The notes beneath the pieces are model-generated. The model was not told where the DNA came from. It was given only the letters and a program-made list of their open reading frames with translations, and searched no databases. Shown in pieces: positions 21,611-34,608 of a stretch of 64,000 bases of DNA (within the stretch, counting starts at the first letter, position 1; every line of letters starts with the position of its first letter). The stretch is from Arachis hypogaea (taxonomy: Eukaryota; Streptophyta; Magnoliopsida; Fabales; Fabaceae): NCBI RefSeq assembly GCF_003086295.3, contig NC_092048.1, positions 109,446,276-109,510,275 of the forward strand. Reading direction: 5' to 3'. A program made the position numbers and the translations under genes.

Positions 21611-23332
21611 GTTTGAGTTTGGACAACTGACGGTTCATCTTGTTGCTTAGATTAGGTAATTTTATTTTATTTTTAAAGCTTTTTATTTTCGAAAAATTTT
21701 CAAAAAAAAAATTATTCTATGACTTCAGAATTTTTAAGAATGAATTCTAGAGTTTCATGATGATCTGTTGAAGTCTGGCTGGCTGTGAAGCCATGTCTAA
21801 TCTTTTGGACCGAGGTTTTAACTTATCATCAGAAGAGCTTGTTGATTTCTATCAATCTTGCTGTTGAATGTAATGATCTGCTAAAGCTTGGGTGGCCATT
21901 GGCCATGTCTAGTGTTTTGGACCGAAGCTTTCACTGAAAGCTTGGCTGGCTAGTAAGCCATGTCTAATTCCTGGACTGGAGTTCTAGATTAACATTGAAT
22001 AATTCCTGGAATTCTCATTAAAAGTTTTGAATTTCTTTATTTTCCTTGTCAAAATAATCTTCGAAAAATTTTTTTTTAATAAAACCATAAAAAAACCAAA
22101 AAATTTTGTGTTTCTTGTTTAAGTCTAGTGTCAAATTTTAAGTTTGGTGTCAATTGCATATTTTTAAATTATCTTAAAAATTTTCGAAAAAATTTCATGC
22201 ATTACATTCTTCATTGATCTTCAAGCTGTTCTTGATGATTTTCTTGGGTCTGGTCTTTAAATTCTCTTGTTTTGTGTCTTTTGTTGTTTCTCATGTGCAT
22301 TCTCAATTTGTTAGTGCCTCTAATATGAAAACTTCTAAGTTTGATGTCTTGGATGCATTGTTGATTTGATCATAGTTTTCCATGATTAGTTTTATTTTAT
22401 TATTTCTCATCATTATAAATTCAAAAAAATTTTCAAAATTATGTCTTTTCAAGTCAATAATACAGAGAATTGAAGATTCAGAACATACAGCAGAGGAATT
22501 ACAGAGAAAAAGCTGGGCATTCAAAATGTCTAGTGAGGAAGGAAAACTGGCGTTTAAACGCCAGCCAGGGTACCTGGCTGGGCGTTAAACGCCCAAAAGG
22601 GTAGTACTTTGGGCGTTAAACGCCAGAATGATACCATTCTGGGTGTTTAACACCAGGATAGCATCAAGGAGGTAATTTTGTTTTCAATTCAAATCTTTTT
22701 CAATTTTGAAAGTTTTAAAACTAATTTTTCAAAATCTTATCTTTTCATATCCTCTCTTATCATTCATATTTTTTTCAAAATCAAATATTTTTAAATTATT
22801 TTTTAATATTTTCGAAAATCCTTACCACAATTAATGATTTGATTCAAAAAAAAAAATTTCAAGTTACTTGACTATTAAGAAAGGTTCAATATTTGAACTT
22901 TAGAATCATATCTTTTAAATTTCTTGTTAGCCAAGTCATTAATTTCCAATCATATCTTCTCAATCATATCATTAATTTAAAATTTTTTTAAAAATTGTTT
23001 TTCAATCATATCTTCTTAATAATATGTTCTCAACCACATCTTTTTCAAAATAATTTTCAATCATATCTTTTTGATTACTGATTTCAAAATATATTTCAAA
23101 ATCACCTAACAACTTTCTCACTTTTAATTTTCGAAAATCCCTTCCTCACCTTCTTCTATTTAAGGACTAACACTCCTCCTCAATTAGCAATTCGGACTCT
23201 CTCCTTCTTCATATGTTTGAATTCTTATCTACCTACCTCATCCCTCTATTCCTATTTTCCTCTGACACCTCAAGGAATCTCTATACTGTGACATAGAGGA
23301 TTCCTATTCTTTTTTGTTCTCTTCTTTTTCAT
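21611..23332 (+). other. 5' leader of element B
   Basis: A 1.7-kb non-coding, T-rich leader. Three copies of a roughly 48-base repeat (21773-21820, 21885-21935, 21938-21990) share GGCTGGCT...AAGCCATGTCTAA and can form GGCT/AGCC hairpins. TTTTCGAAAA words and TAAGTTTGGTGT occur near 22137 (and a variant at 22336). A GGCGTTTAAACGCC-type palindrome array is at 22548-22665. Just before gag, CTATTTAAGGAC (about 23157) is a possible second TATA-like site. Confidence 0.7.
22548..22665. repeat. GGCGTTTAAACGCC palindrome array in the B leader
   Basis: Four units: GGCGTTTAAACGCC, GGCGTTAAACGCC twice, and a decayed GGTGTTTAACACC whose two arms carry matching changes. Confidence 0.85.
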
Positions 23333-25459
23333 ATGAGTAGGAGCAAGGATAAGAACATTCTTGTTGAAGCTAATCCGGAACCTGAAAGGACCTTGAAGAG
23401 GAAGCTAAGAGAAGCTAAAGCACAACACTCTGAAGAGGACCTAACGGAATTTTTTGAAAAAGAAGAAGACGTGGCCAAACCCAACAACAATGGTGGAGAT
23501 GCAAGGAAGATGCTTGGTGACTTTATTGCACCCTCTTCTGACTTCTGTGGAAGGAGCATCTCAATTCCTGCAATTGGAGCAAATAACTTCGAGCTTAAGC
23601 CTCAATTAGTTTCTCTAATGCAGCAGAATTGCAAGTATCATGGACTTCCATTGGAAGATTCTCATCAGTTTTTAGCTGAATTCTTGCAAATCTGTGGCAC
23701 TGTTAAGACCCATGGGGTTGACCCTGAGGTTTACAGACTTATGCTCTTCCCTTTTGTTGTAAGAGATAAAGCTAGGACATGGTTGGACTCACAACCTAAA
23801 GAATGTCTGAACTCTTGGGAAAAGCTAGTCAATGCCTTCTTGGCAAAGTTCTTTCCACCTCAAAAATTGAGTAAGCTTAGAGTGGAAGTCCATACCTTCA
23901 GACAGAAGGAAGGCGAATCCCTCTATGAAGCTTGGGAAAGATACAAGCAATTGATTAGAAGGTGTCCTTCTGGCATGCTTTCAGAATGGAGCATCATATG
24001 CATATTCTATGATGGTCTGTCTGAACTGTCCAAGATGTCATTGGACAACTCTGCTGGTGGATCTCTTCATCTGAAGAAGACACCTGAAGAAGCCCAGGAA
24101 CTCATTGAAATGGTTGCGAATAACCAGTTCATGTACACTTCTGAAAAAAATTCTGTGAATAATGGGACAACTCAAAAGAAAGGAGTTGAGATTGATACTC
24201 TGAATGGCATATTGGCTCAGAATAAAATATTGACTCAGCAAGTCAATATGATTTCTTAGAGTCTGTCTGGAATGCAAGCTGCAACAGGCAGTACTAAAGA
24301 AGCATCTTCTGAAAAAGAAGCTTATGATCCTGAGAATCCTATAATGGAAGAGGTGAATTACATGGGAGAACCCTATGGAAACACCTACAATCCTTCATGC
24401 AGGAATCATCCTAATCTCTCATGGAAGGATCAACAGAAGCCTAATCAAGGATTCAATAATAATAATGGTGGAAGAAACAGGTTTAGCAATAGCAAACCTT
24501 TTCCATCATCTTCTCAGCAACAGATAGAGAATTCTAAGCAGAGCCACTCTGACTTAGCAACTGTAGTCTCTGATCTATCTAAGACCACTCTCAGTTTCAT
24601 GACTGAAACAAGGTCCTCCATCAGAAATTTGGAGGCATAAGTGGGCCAGCTGAGTAAGAAAATTACTGAAACTCCTCCTAGCACTCTTCCAAGTAATACA
24701 GAAGAAAATCCCAAGAGAGAGTGCAAGGCCATAAACATAACCAACATGGCCGAACCTGGAGAGAGTAAGGAGGACATGATTCCCAGTGAGAAAAATCTCA
24801 TGGGATATCCTCTGAACGAAAAGAAGTTCCCCTCTGAGGAACCAAGGGAATCTGAGGCTCATACAGAGACCATAGAGATTCCACTAAACTTACTGTTGCT
24901 ATTCATGAGCTCTGATGAGTATTCCTCCTCTAAAGAGGATGAAGATATTGCTGAAGAGCAAGTTGCTAAGTACCTTGGAGCAATCACGAAGCTGAATGCC
25001 AAGTTATTTGGTAATGAGACTTGGGAGGATGAACCTCCATTGCTCATCAATGAACGGAATGAGCCGACTCAACTGAAATTACCTCAGAAGAGACATGATC
25101 CTGGAAGGTTCTCCATACCTTGTACCATAGGCACCATGACCTTTGAGAAGGCTTTATTTGACCTGGGGTCAAGTATAAACCTCATGTCCCTCTCTGTAAT
25201 GGAGAAACTAGGGATCCTTGAGGTGTAAGCTGCAAGAATCTCACTAGAGATGACAGACAATTCAAGGAAACAGGCTTATGGAATTGTAGAGGATGTCTTG
25301 GTAAAGGTTGAAGGCCTTTACATCCCTGCTAACTTCATAATCCTGGACACTGGGAAGAATATAGATGAATCCATCATCCTTGGCAGACCCTTCCTAGCCA
25401 CAGCAAAAGCTATGATTGATGTTCACAGAGGAGAGTTGATCCTTCAAGTGAATGAGGAC
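23333..25459 (+). pseudogene. gag-pro: Gag-protease of element B, interrupted by stops and by element C
   Basis: A single frame from ATG 23333. Gag has the Athila-type core (NNFELKPQLVSLMQ, FLQICGTVK, LFPFVVRDKARTWL, SLYEAWERYK). A Gln/Asn-rich linker follows, then an aspartic protease with DLGSSINLM (Asp codon 25160-25162, residue about 610) and [11 protein letters not shown]. Three stops interrupt it: TAG 24257-24259, TAA 24638-24640, TAA 25226-25228. All three sit where element E has Gln codons, so each is a C-to-T change. Element C splits the frame after the NED codons at 25459. The frame resumes at 36477 with YLVFKAQ and ends after an SNFKFGVG stretch at about 36630. No RT follows. Confidence 0.95.
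25455..25459. repeat. Target-site duplication of element C (left), AGGAC
   Basis: Identical to 36474-36478 on the far side of C. Confidence 0.95.
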
Positions 25460-27325
25460 TGATGGTGTATTTTTGTGGAAAAACGAATTTCTCCAAAACA
25501 CCCAAAACTAACCAGCAAGTGCACCGGGTCGCATCAAGTAATAATAACTCACGGGAGTGAGGTCGATCCCACAGGGATTGAGGGATTGAGCAATTTTAGT
25601 TTAGTGGTTGATTTAGTCAAGCGAATCAAGATTTGGTTGAGTGATTTGTGATTTGCAGAATTTAGATTGCATGGAAAGTAAAGGGAATGGGTAAATTGCA
25701 TTGAATTTCAAGAGAACTGAAATTTAAAGTGCTGAATCTTAAAGAACAAGAAATTAAATGGCAGAAACTTAGAACGCAAGAAATGTAAATTGCAGAATCT
25801 TAAAGTGCAAGAAATGTAAATGGCTTGAATTGTAAAGGGAATTGGGAATTGGATTTGCAGAAATTAAACAAGGAAAAGTAAAATTGCAACAAGCAGAGAA
25901 GTAAAGGATGACTTAAATTTAACCAGATCTTAAAACAGAAATGTAAATGAGCTTGAAAGCAGTAAACAGAAAATTTAAAATTGGGATTTAGATCTCAGGA
26001 CCCAAGAGACTAGATAACCAAGTCTAGATCTCAATGCCTTCCTAGATCCAACAAGAACAATTGCAAAGGAAATGTAAATTGCAAAGAAAGTAGATGAAGA
26101 AGCAATTAACCGAAACTGAAATTCAATTAAGCAGAGAATTAAACAAGATCCCAAGGTGAGATTGAAACAGAAGTTCTTCAATTCTCCACCCAAGATCCGA
26201 AGACAATTGTAATTGAAATTGAAAGCAAGAAAACTAAGAGGAAGGGAATTCAATTCTCCTTCCCCGAAACTTAGAAATTAAAATTTACTCAATACCAAAA
26301 GCACTCCGAAAACTCTTTATGAAAACTAAAAGGGAAAGCTCCCCGAAAAACTTAAATCCTATGCTATTTATACACTTTTTTCAAATGGTCTTCAAGCCTT
26401 CAATTGGGCCTTTGCTTATGGTGGAATTGGGTTGATAGAGGCCTTGGTTGATTGCTCTTGGAGTTTGGAGAAGAACCGAATTGAACCGGATTTGGAATCA
26501 TTAAAGCTTGAGTAAAAGTTTGAGTAAAAGTTTGAGGCTAACTTTTACTCCAACTTTTCACATCAGCCACCCTTCTTTGCTAATACCAACATTGGGGCAA
26601 AAGTTAAGGGTCAAACTTTTGCTCCAACGTTGGCCTCCCCTTGCACACTCATGGCGCCAACGTTAGCCAAAAAGTTAGAGGCTAACGTTGGCGCAAACTT
26701 TTGCTCTCCAGGGTGTGTTGTTCATGCGCCAACGTTAGCCAAAAAGTTTGAGGCTAACGTTGGCGCAAACTTTTGCTCTCCAGGGTGTTGTTCTGTGATG
26801 CCAAAAGTTTGCCAAAAAGTTTGAGGCTAACTTTTGCTCCAGCTTTTTGCCCAAAAGTTTGCACAAAAGTTTGAGGCTAACTTTTGCTCCAGCTTTTCGC
26901 CCAAATGTTTGCCCAAAAGTTTGAGGCAAACTTTTGGTCAAGCTTTTTGCTCCCTGCTTCGTTTTCAATTAATCCAAAAGTTTGAGCTAAAGTTTGAGGC
27001 AAACTTTTGCTCAAACTTTTTGTCCTCTCTTCCTCCTAGCCATTCCTTCTTGCTTCAACCTTTCTCCAAGCTTTCTTCACCTATCATTAATCAACCAAAC
27101 ACATCAAAGCTATGCTCAAAATCATGAGATATTCATTCTTTCATAATATGTGACAATTATAGCATAAAACCTCATGAAATAGCATGAATTCATACATGGT
27201 TGATTAAATCAAAGGAAGCATGAAAATCTACCCAATTGGCTTGCTTATGGCTCAAGAAAGTGCATAATTCAATTGAAAACAAAAGAAAAAGGCTAGTGAA
27301 ACTAGGCTAAGATGACTTGTCATCA
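25460..27325 (-). repeat. 3' LTR of element C
   Basis: Minus strand TGATGACAAGTCATC...ACACCATCA. TATA box TATAAATAG on the minus strand at 26364-26372. Contains palindromes of AACGTTAGCC/GGCTAACGTT and AAAAGTTTG/CAAACTTTT type at 26500-27020. Confidence 0.95.
26500..27020. repeat. AAAGTTTG / AACGTTAG palindrome array in the C 3' LTR
   Basis: Repeated inverted pairs such as GCCAACGTTAGCC...GGCTAACGTTGGC and CAAAAGTTTG...CAAACTTTTG at 40-70 base spacing. The matching array in the 5' LTR is at about 35650-36170. Confidence 0.85.
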
Positions 27326-28829
27326 CAACACCAAACTTAAAGCTTGCTTGTCCCCAAGTAAGAATTGATTTATTGAGAAGAAAGAATGAAATGGAAGAGG
27401 GTGTTCATGCTAGTAGAGTGTTATTGGTAGTTCATGGGGTTTTATGTGGATATGTAAACACTCACCTCTTATTGACCCTTAAGCCTAGAAAGTCTCCTTC
27501 AAGCTTCAAGTAACATACTGCTATGACCTCTCATTATTCCTTTATCCTTGGCTATTATCTTGTTCATAAGCTTTATTTGAGTGTCATGTGTAGCAAGTTC
27601 ATTTCCTTTTCTTTATACTTGACACATTATTCACTATAGACACTTGGCTCACATTCCTTCTTAGAACATTGATGCCCAGCACCTCTTTGGGCTACTAAAT
27701 GCCTTGTAGTTAGGTTGCTCTTGATAGTGGACTTTCAGCTGATGATCCCGGGTTAGTTAACCCAAGTCATCAAGTGTTGATGCACTCCAAAGAGCTTAAT
27801 AATCCAAGCAGATCCTAATACAAAGACACCACAGGCATATGTTCTAAGGTTCAAGCTATTGGTGTCCAGCTTTGTTTCTTTTTGTTTTTCTTTTGTTCTG
27901 CCACTCTTTGGCTATTTCTTTTTCTCCCTTTATTTTTTCTTTCTTTTTGTTTTTCTGTCTAACCAAGGACTTTTATTTGATTGAGATTCATAGACAGTAG
28001 GCCACTTTATACTTAGAAGGAGACATCCTAGTTCTTTTATTCACCAAAGTGAGCTATTATACAATCACACACACACCTCCACTTACTTTTATTGCACTTC
28101 TATCTAACAGAGAACTATCTCACTTCACATTCAAACATCTCTTTTATTGAATTAAAAATGCAGGGGACAAAGCATGCTTTTTGTTCAGTGAAAGTAAACA
28201 CACAAGCACACACATAGACTAGCTCACTTATTTTAAGAGAAATTCTACTTGTATTAGATGAACACTTTAACAAAACACAAGTCAAAACATTTTTCAACAG
28301 TAAGAGTTAAGTGTAAATACAACCTATTGGTTTGCAGTTCCTTTGTCCTTCCTTCTGTTGTGCCTTTTTGAGTTATGATGCATAGTGTCTTCAAATGGTG
28401 GTGAATTCCCTGCATAATTCTCAAAAGTTACTTGCTTCTCAAGCCCTTAGATGACCAGTTAGTATGCATGAATTGATTGTGGCTTGTGGATTTAATTTAG
28501 TGTGGGAACACCAAACTTAATTTCTTGCCACTTTTCTGGACACAGCAGGTTAACTCTAGGCAGGATTTTGTGTCCTTGCTAAAGGTTATGAAGTTTAAGA
28601 CTAAAAAAAAGTTAAGTGGTTGAATAATCTGTTTGATTGCTTGGAACTAGCAATGTGCAGGAAGTTAAAATGTGCTTTTGAATGAGGTTTTGGTGGAACA
28701 CCAAACTTGGAATCCTCCATTCTCCCTTGAGTTATTTTTGGTGTGCAACACCAAACTTAGCTCCTTACAATACATATTAATTATTCAACATTTTTATTGA
28801 AAAACCTATGAAAAGAAAACTACCTCAGG
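27326..28829 (-). other. 3' non-coding region of element C
   Basis: No ORF. 27326-27342 on the minus strand ends TTTAAGTTTGGTGTTG against the LTR. Further TAAGTTTGGTGTT-type motifs lie near 28505, 28697 and 28748, always in the sense direction. There is no transposon-protein ORF, unlike B, D and E. Confidence 0.75.
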
Positions 28830-28845
28830 TTGGGTTGCCTCCCAA
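28830..28845 (-). promoter_or_regulatory. Conserved post-coding hairpin (C)
   Basis: Sense TTGGG-AGGCAA-CCCAA preceded by AGCGCTTG, 46 bases after the gag-pol stop. It is identical to that in A, B and E although C's flanking sequence is otherwise diverged. Confidence 0.7.
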
Positions 28846-28890
28846 CAAGCGCTCTTTTATTGTCACTAGCTTGACATCTTTCAATTCCTT

Positions 28891-31800
28891 TCAAGAAGGC
28901 TGTAGGTTCTGGACCTCTTTTTTCCTATCCCATTGTCCTCCCAAATACAGCTTTGCTCTGTGACCATTTGCTGTGAATTGATTCTTTGTTGCTTCATCTA
29001 GCAGTTCAATACTCCCATAAGGAAAAACCTTTGTTACCAAGTATGGACCAGTCCACTTTGACTTCAGTTTGCCAGGGAAAATCTTAAGCCTTGAATTATA
29101 CAGGAGCACTTGTTGTCCTGGCTTGAATTCCTTCTTTGTGATCTTCTTGTCATGCCACCTCTTAGCTCTTTCCTTGTATATCTTAGCACTCTCATAAGCT
29201 TCTATCCTGAATTCATCTAACTCATTTAGTTGCAACAACCTTTTTTCTCCTGCAGCTTGGGAATCAAGGTTGAGGAGTTTAGTGGCCCAAAAAGCTCTGT
29301 GTTCAAGCTCTACAGGGAGGTGGCAGGATTTGCCATACAATAGCTGAAAGGGTGACTTGCCAATAGGAGTTTTGAAAGCTGTCCTATATACCCATAATAA
29401 ATCTTCTAGCTTCCTAGCCCAATCTTTTCTTGTGCTTCCCACTGTTTTCTCTAGGATCTTCTTTAATTCCCTATTTGCTAGTTCAGCCTGGCCATTAGTC
29501 TGAGGGTGGTAAGGTGTGGCCACTTTATGGATTACTCCATATTTGTGGAGGAGTTTCTCCATCTGTTTGTTGCAAAAGTGACCACCACCATCACTAACAA
29601 GACCCTTGGGTACTCCATATCTTGTGAAAATGTGCTTTCTAAGGAATTGGAAGACAATCTGTGCATCACAGGTGGTTGTGGCTATGGCTTCCACCCACTT
29701 TGAGACGTACTCCACTGCTACTAGGATATATCTAAAAGAATAGGAAGGGGGAAAAGGTCCCATGAAATCAATTCCCCATAGATCAAATAGTTCCAGTTCC
29801 AAGATGAAGTTTTGAGGCATCTCATTCCTTCTTGTTAATCCTCCTGCTTTCTGGAATTCATTACATTGGTGAACATATTCTCTGGCATCCTTGAAGATAG
29901 TTGGCCAATAGAAGCCGCTCTGCAATATCTTTGCAGCTGTTTTCTCTGGGCCAAAGTGTCCACCATAAGCTGAACCATGGCAGTGCCACAGGATATCCCT
30001 CATTTCACTCTCAGGGACACACCTTCTAATTACTCTATCAGAACATCTATTGAACAGGAAGGGTTCATCCCATAAGAATTTCTTTCCCTCATGGATTAAC
30101 TTCTTCACTTGTTGCTTAGAGAACTCTTGAGGTATCTTCCTTCCCACTTTGTAGTTTGCTATGTCAGCAAACCAAGGTGCTTGCTGGATCTGCAACAGGT
30201 GCTCATCTGGGAAGCTTTCATTCACGGGTTGAGAGGTTTTTTGAATTGCTTCATGTGGTAGTCTCGACAAATGATCAGCAACCCGGTTTTCAGTGCCCTT
30301 CCTGTCTCTTACCTCAATGTCAAACTCTTGTAGGAGCAATATCCACCTGATAAGTCTAGGTTTAGCATCCTATTTTGACATCAAATACTTAAGTGCAGCA
30401 TGGTCAGTATAAACCACAACTTTGGATCCTATCAAGTATGGTCTAAACTTATCAAATGCATAAACTACAGCTAGCAACTCCTTCTCTGTTGTGGTGTAAT
30501 TTTTTTGGGCCTCATTCAACACTTTACTTGCATAATATATGACATGATGTAAGTTTCCCTTCTTTTGCCCAAGTACAGCACCAATTGCAAGGTCACTTGC
30601 ATCACACATGAGTTCAAAGGGTAACTCCCAATCTGAAGGTGTGATGATTGGTGCTGTTGTGAGTCTGTTTTTTAGAGTTTCAAAGGCTTGCTGGCAGTTT
30701 TCATTAAAAACAAAAGGGTTATCAAGCATTAATAGATTACTCAAAGGTTTGGCTATTTTTGAAAAATCCTTGATAAACCTTCTGTAAAATCCGGCATGCC
30801 CCAAGAAACTTCTAACAGATTTCAGATTAATTGGTGGAGGGAGTTTTTCTATGATCTCAACCTTTGCCTTGTCGACCTCTATCCCTTTTCTTGAAATTTT
30901 ATGACCAAGAACAATCCCTTCGGGTACCATGAAGTGGCATTTTACCCAATTCAAAACCAAATTAGTTTCTTGGCACTGTTTCAAGACAAGGGTTAAATGG
31001 TTTAGGCAAGCATTGAAATTATCACCAAAAACAGAGAAATCGTCCATGAAGACCTCTAAAAATTTTTCGACCATATCAGAGAAAATGGAAAGCATACACC
31101 TTTGAAATGTGGCTGGGGCGTTGCAAAGCCCAAAGGGCATCCTCCTATATGCAAAGACTCCAAATGGACATGTAAAGGCAGTCTTCTCTTGGTCCTTGGG
31201 ATCCACCACGATTTGATTATACCCAGAATATCCGTCCAAAAAGCAATAATAGGCATGGCCGGCTAATCTCTCCAGCATCTGATCAATAAATGGGAGAGGG
31301 AAATGGTCTTTCCTGGTAGCATCATTCAATCTTTTATAGTCTATGCACATTCTCCACCCAGTCACTGTTCTAGTAGGGATCAACTCATTCTTTTCATTAG
31401 TGATGACCGTCATTCCTCCTTTCTTTAGTACAACTTGAACCGGGCTCACCCATGGGCTGTCAGATATTGGGAAGATTATCCCTGCATTCCACAACTTCAT
31501 TACTTCCTTCTGGACAACTTCCTTCATTGTGGGATTTAGCCTCCTTTGTGGTTGAACCACTGGTTTGGAATTATCTTCCAAGAGGATCTTATGTATACAC
31601 ACTGCAGGGCTGATTCCCTTCAGGTCGTCAATGGTCCATCCTAAAGCATCTTTGTGAGCTTTGAGTACATCAAGAAGTTCTCCTTCTTCCTCCTTTGTCA
31701 GGGATGAATTAATGATCACTGGGAAGCTCTCCGATGTGCCAAGGAATGCATATTTGAGAAGGTTGGGTAATGGTTTCAGTTCTTGTTTTCGTACTTCTTC

Positions 31801-34404
31801 CTTCTTGTCTTGTTTTTCATCTTGCTCAATAGAAGTCTCAGCTACTTGTTCCTCTGTTGCCCCTTGATTTCCTTCTTGCTCTTGAGGACTTTCTTCCAGC
31901 ATTTCTTCCACCAAACTCTCTATCATATCCACTCTCACATAATCCTCTTGCTTGGGAATGTGTTGCATTGACTTGAAGACATTTATGACCATTTGTTCAT
32001 TGTGGACCCTGAAGATCATTTCTCCTTTTTCTACATCAATAGTGGCTCTTGCTGTGGCTAGAAATGGCCTTCCCAAAATGATTGAATTGTTTCCTTCCTC
32101 TTCAGTGTCCAAAATCACAAAATCTGCTGGGAAAATAAACTCCCCAACCTTCACCAACAGATTCTCCACAATTCCAGTGGGTGTTTTGATTGATCTGTCA
32201 GCCATGACTAATGACATCCTGGTGGGTTTAAGCTCTTCTATAGCAAGTTTTCTCATCATTGAGAGAGGCATTAAGTTGATGCTGGCACCAAGGTCACAGA
32301 GAGCTTTGTTGAGAATTATTCTGCCAATGGTGCATGAGACTACAAAGCTTCCTGGATCTTTGAGTTTTGGTGGAATGCCCCTTTGAATCAAAGCACTGCA
32401 TTCCTCGGTGAGTAACACGGTTTCCTTCTCAAGCCAACTTCTTTTCTTGTTGATAAGCTCCTTCAAAAACTTGGCATACAGAGGCATTTGCTCAAGTGCT
32501 TCAGCCAAGGGAATATTGATTTCCAGCTTTTTGAAAGTCTCAAGGAACTTATGAAAATGTTGGTCCTTAGTTTCTTTGTTGAACCTCTGGGGATATGGCA
32601 GTGGAGGTGTGATGCTCTTTCCTATTTGTTGCTGTCCCTGAGTTACTTCTTGTAAACTGTGTGGTTAGTTGTCCTTCTCTTTGAGTTTCTTAATGCTTCT
32701 GTTTGGTATCACAACTTGATCCTTGGCTTCATCTGCCTTTGTTTGCTCCTCATCTTCTATTGGTCTTTTGCTGCTCTCTGCTTGCTTCTTTGTAGTGTCA
32801 TTATTGTTCATCAATGTTTTCCCACTCCTTAATTGTATTGCCTTGCATTCTTCCTTAGGATTTGGAATTGTATCACTCGGCAGAGAGCTTGAAGGTCTCT
32901 CAATAGAGATCTGCTTGGAGATTTGTCCCATCTGCCTCTCTAGGCTCTTTATGGAGGCTTCATGGTTCTTGGTTGTCATTTCCTGGTGTTTCAACATTTT
33001 ATCCATCAAGGTCTCCAAGTTAGTGAGTCTTTGAGATTCAGGTGATACTTGAGGTGGGTTATGAGATGTGGGTGGTGGATGGTAGGCATTTTGGTTGGTG
33101 GATTGGTTATTGGATTGGTACTGGTTGGGGTTGGGGTAGTTGTTTTGAGGTTTTCTGTAGGGGTTCTGGTTAGTTTGCTGCTGGTTGTGGTTTTGGTTGC
33201 TTCTTGAGTTGTTTTGGTTCGAGTTCCTCTGCCATGGTTGTTGGTTTTGGGTGTGACTATCTCCCCATCTGAGGTTTGGGTGGTTCTTCCAGGATGGATT
33301 GTATGTATCACCATACACTTCATTTGGTCCCTGGTTGTGCATATACTGTACTTGCTCTTGTTGTTGTTCTTCTTGAGTTTCTTCATTTTGCCCCCATGTG
33401 GATGATGGTTGGCTTGTGTTAACTGCTGCAACTTGGAGGCTATCAATCCTCTTGGCCATTTGCTCAAATTATTGTTGAATTTGCTGCTGCATCATCTTGT
33501 TTTGAGCTAAGATTGAGTCCACTCCTTCTAGCTCCATTACTCCTCTCCTTTGTGATGGTTGGCGATTTCTTTGGTGAGCAAAGAAATATTGATTGTTGGC
33601 CACCATGTCAATAAGATTTTGGGCTTCTTCTGCTATTTTCATCAGTTGCAATGATCCTCCACCTGAGTGGTCAAGTGATTCTTGAGCCTTTAGAGTGAGT
33701 CCTTCATAGAAGTTCTGTAGCTTGTCCCACTCAGTGAACATTTCTGGTGGACATTTCCTCAGCAGAGCCTTGTATCTCTCCCATGCTTCATACAGATTTT
33801 CAGCATCCAATTGTGTGAATGTTTGCACCTCAGTTTTCAGCCTGATGACTCTTTGAGGTGGATAGAATTTGGCTAGAAATTTAGTTACCAAATCATCCCA
33901 GCTAGTGATGCTTCCTTGAGGAAAAGTTTCAAGCCACTGTGCGGCCTTGTCCCTTAATGAGAACGGGAACAGCAGAAGCTTGTAGGTCTCAGGATTCACG
34001 CCATTGGACTTGACAGTGTCACAAATCCTTAAGAAGGTAGATAGATGTTGATTTGGATCCTCCAATGGTCCTCCCCCAAACGAGCAGTTGTTTTGGACCA
34101 ATGTAATGAGTTGTGGCTTCAATTCAAAGTTATTTGCATTGACATTAGGGGTGAGAATGCTGCTTCCACAATGTCTAGCATTTGCAAAGGTATAGGAAGC
34201 CAAAACTTTCCTCTGGGGTGGATTGTTATTGTTGTTATCAGCTCCACCAGGTAGATTGGTTGAATGTTCCTCCATATCTTGGAATTCTTCTTCTGATTCC
34301 TCTTCTCCAATAATATTTTTCCCTCTTTCAGCTCTTCTTAACCTCCTGAGAGTTCTTTCGTCTTGTTCATGAAAGATGGGTGTGGTTCTTCTTGTACCTG
34401 ACAT
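28891..34404 (-). pseudogene. gag-pol: Gag-pol polyprotein of element C (three stops)
   Basis: One uninterrupted frame phase from ATG 34404 (MSGTRRTTPIF; an upstream in-frame Met at 34446 is less likely) for about 1837 codons. Domains: Gag to about residue 310; an Asn/Gln-rich linker; protease DLGASINLM (Asp 704); RT FMDD (Asp 1121-1122); RNaseH CDASD (1268); integrase HHCC from about 1472; DDE at 1546, 1605 and 1641 (36 residues between the last two, as expected); C-terminal GPY-type domain. Stops lie at 33469-33471, 32665-32667 and 30370-30372. The last replaces a Gln codon seen in D, and the others are also consistent with CAA-to-TAA. In the integrase zinc finger the last Cys is Phe (CNEFQ where D has CDSCQ). 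Confidence 0.95.
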
Positions 34405-34583
34405 ACAAGTAGAACATAAGAAACACACAAACCAGTGACACTTCAATCTACTGCTAGAATGAAGTTTTAGTTAGCTTAAGCAAAAATTCAAACAGTTAGT
34501 GGGTTAATTGAAAATTAAAGAACAGAAAGGAAAAAGTGCTTGATCTAGATCTCCACTTCACTTAATCATTGTCAATCTAATCA
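34405..34583 (-). other. Short 5' leader of element C
   Basis: Only about 180 bases between primer site and gag, far shorter than in A, B, D or E. No repeats seen. Confidence 0.7.
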
Positions 34584-34602
34584 ATCCCCGGCAACGGCGC
34601 CA
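34584..34602 (-). promoter_or_regulatory. Primer binding site of element C (tRNA-Asp)
   Basis: Minus-strand TGGCGCCGTTGCCGGGGAT, identical to that in A and D, six bases inside the 5' LTR. Confidence 0.85.
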
Positions 34603-34608
34603 AAAACT

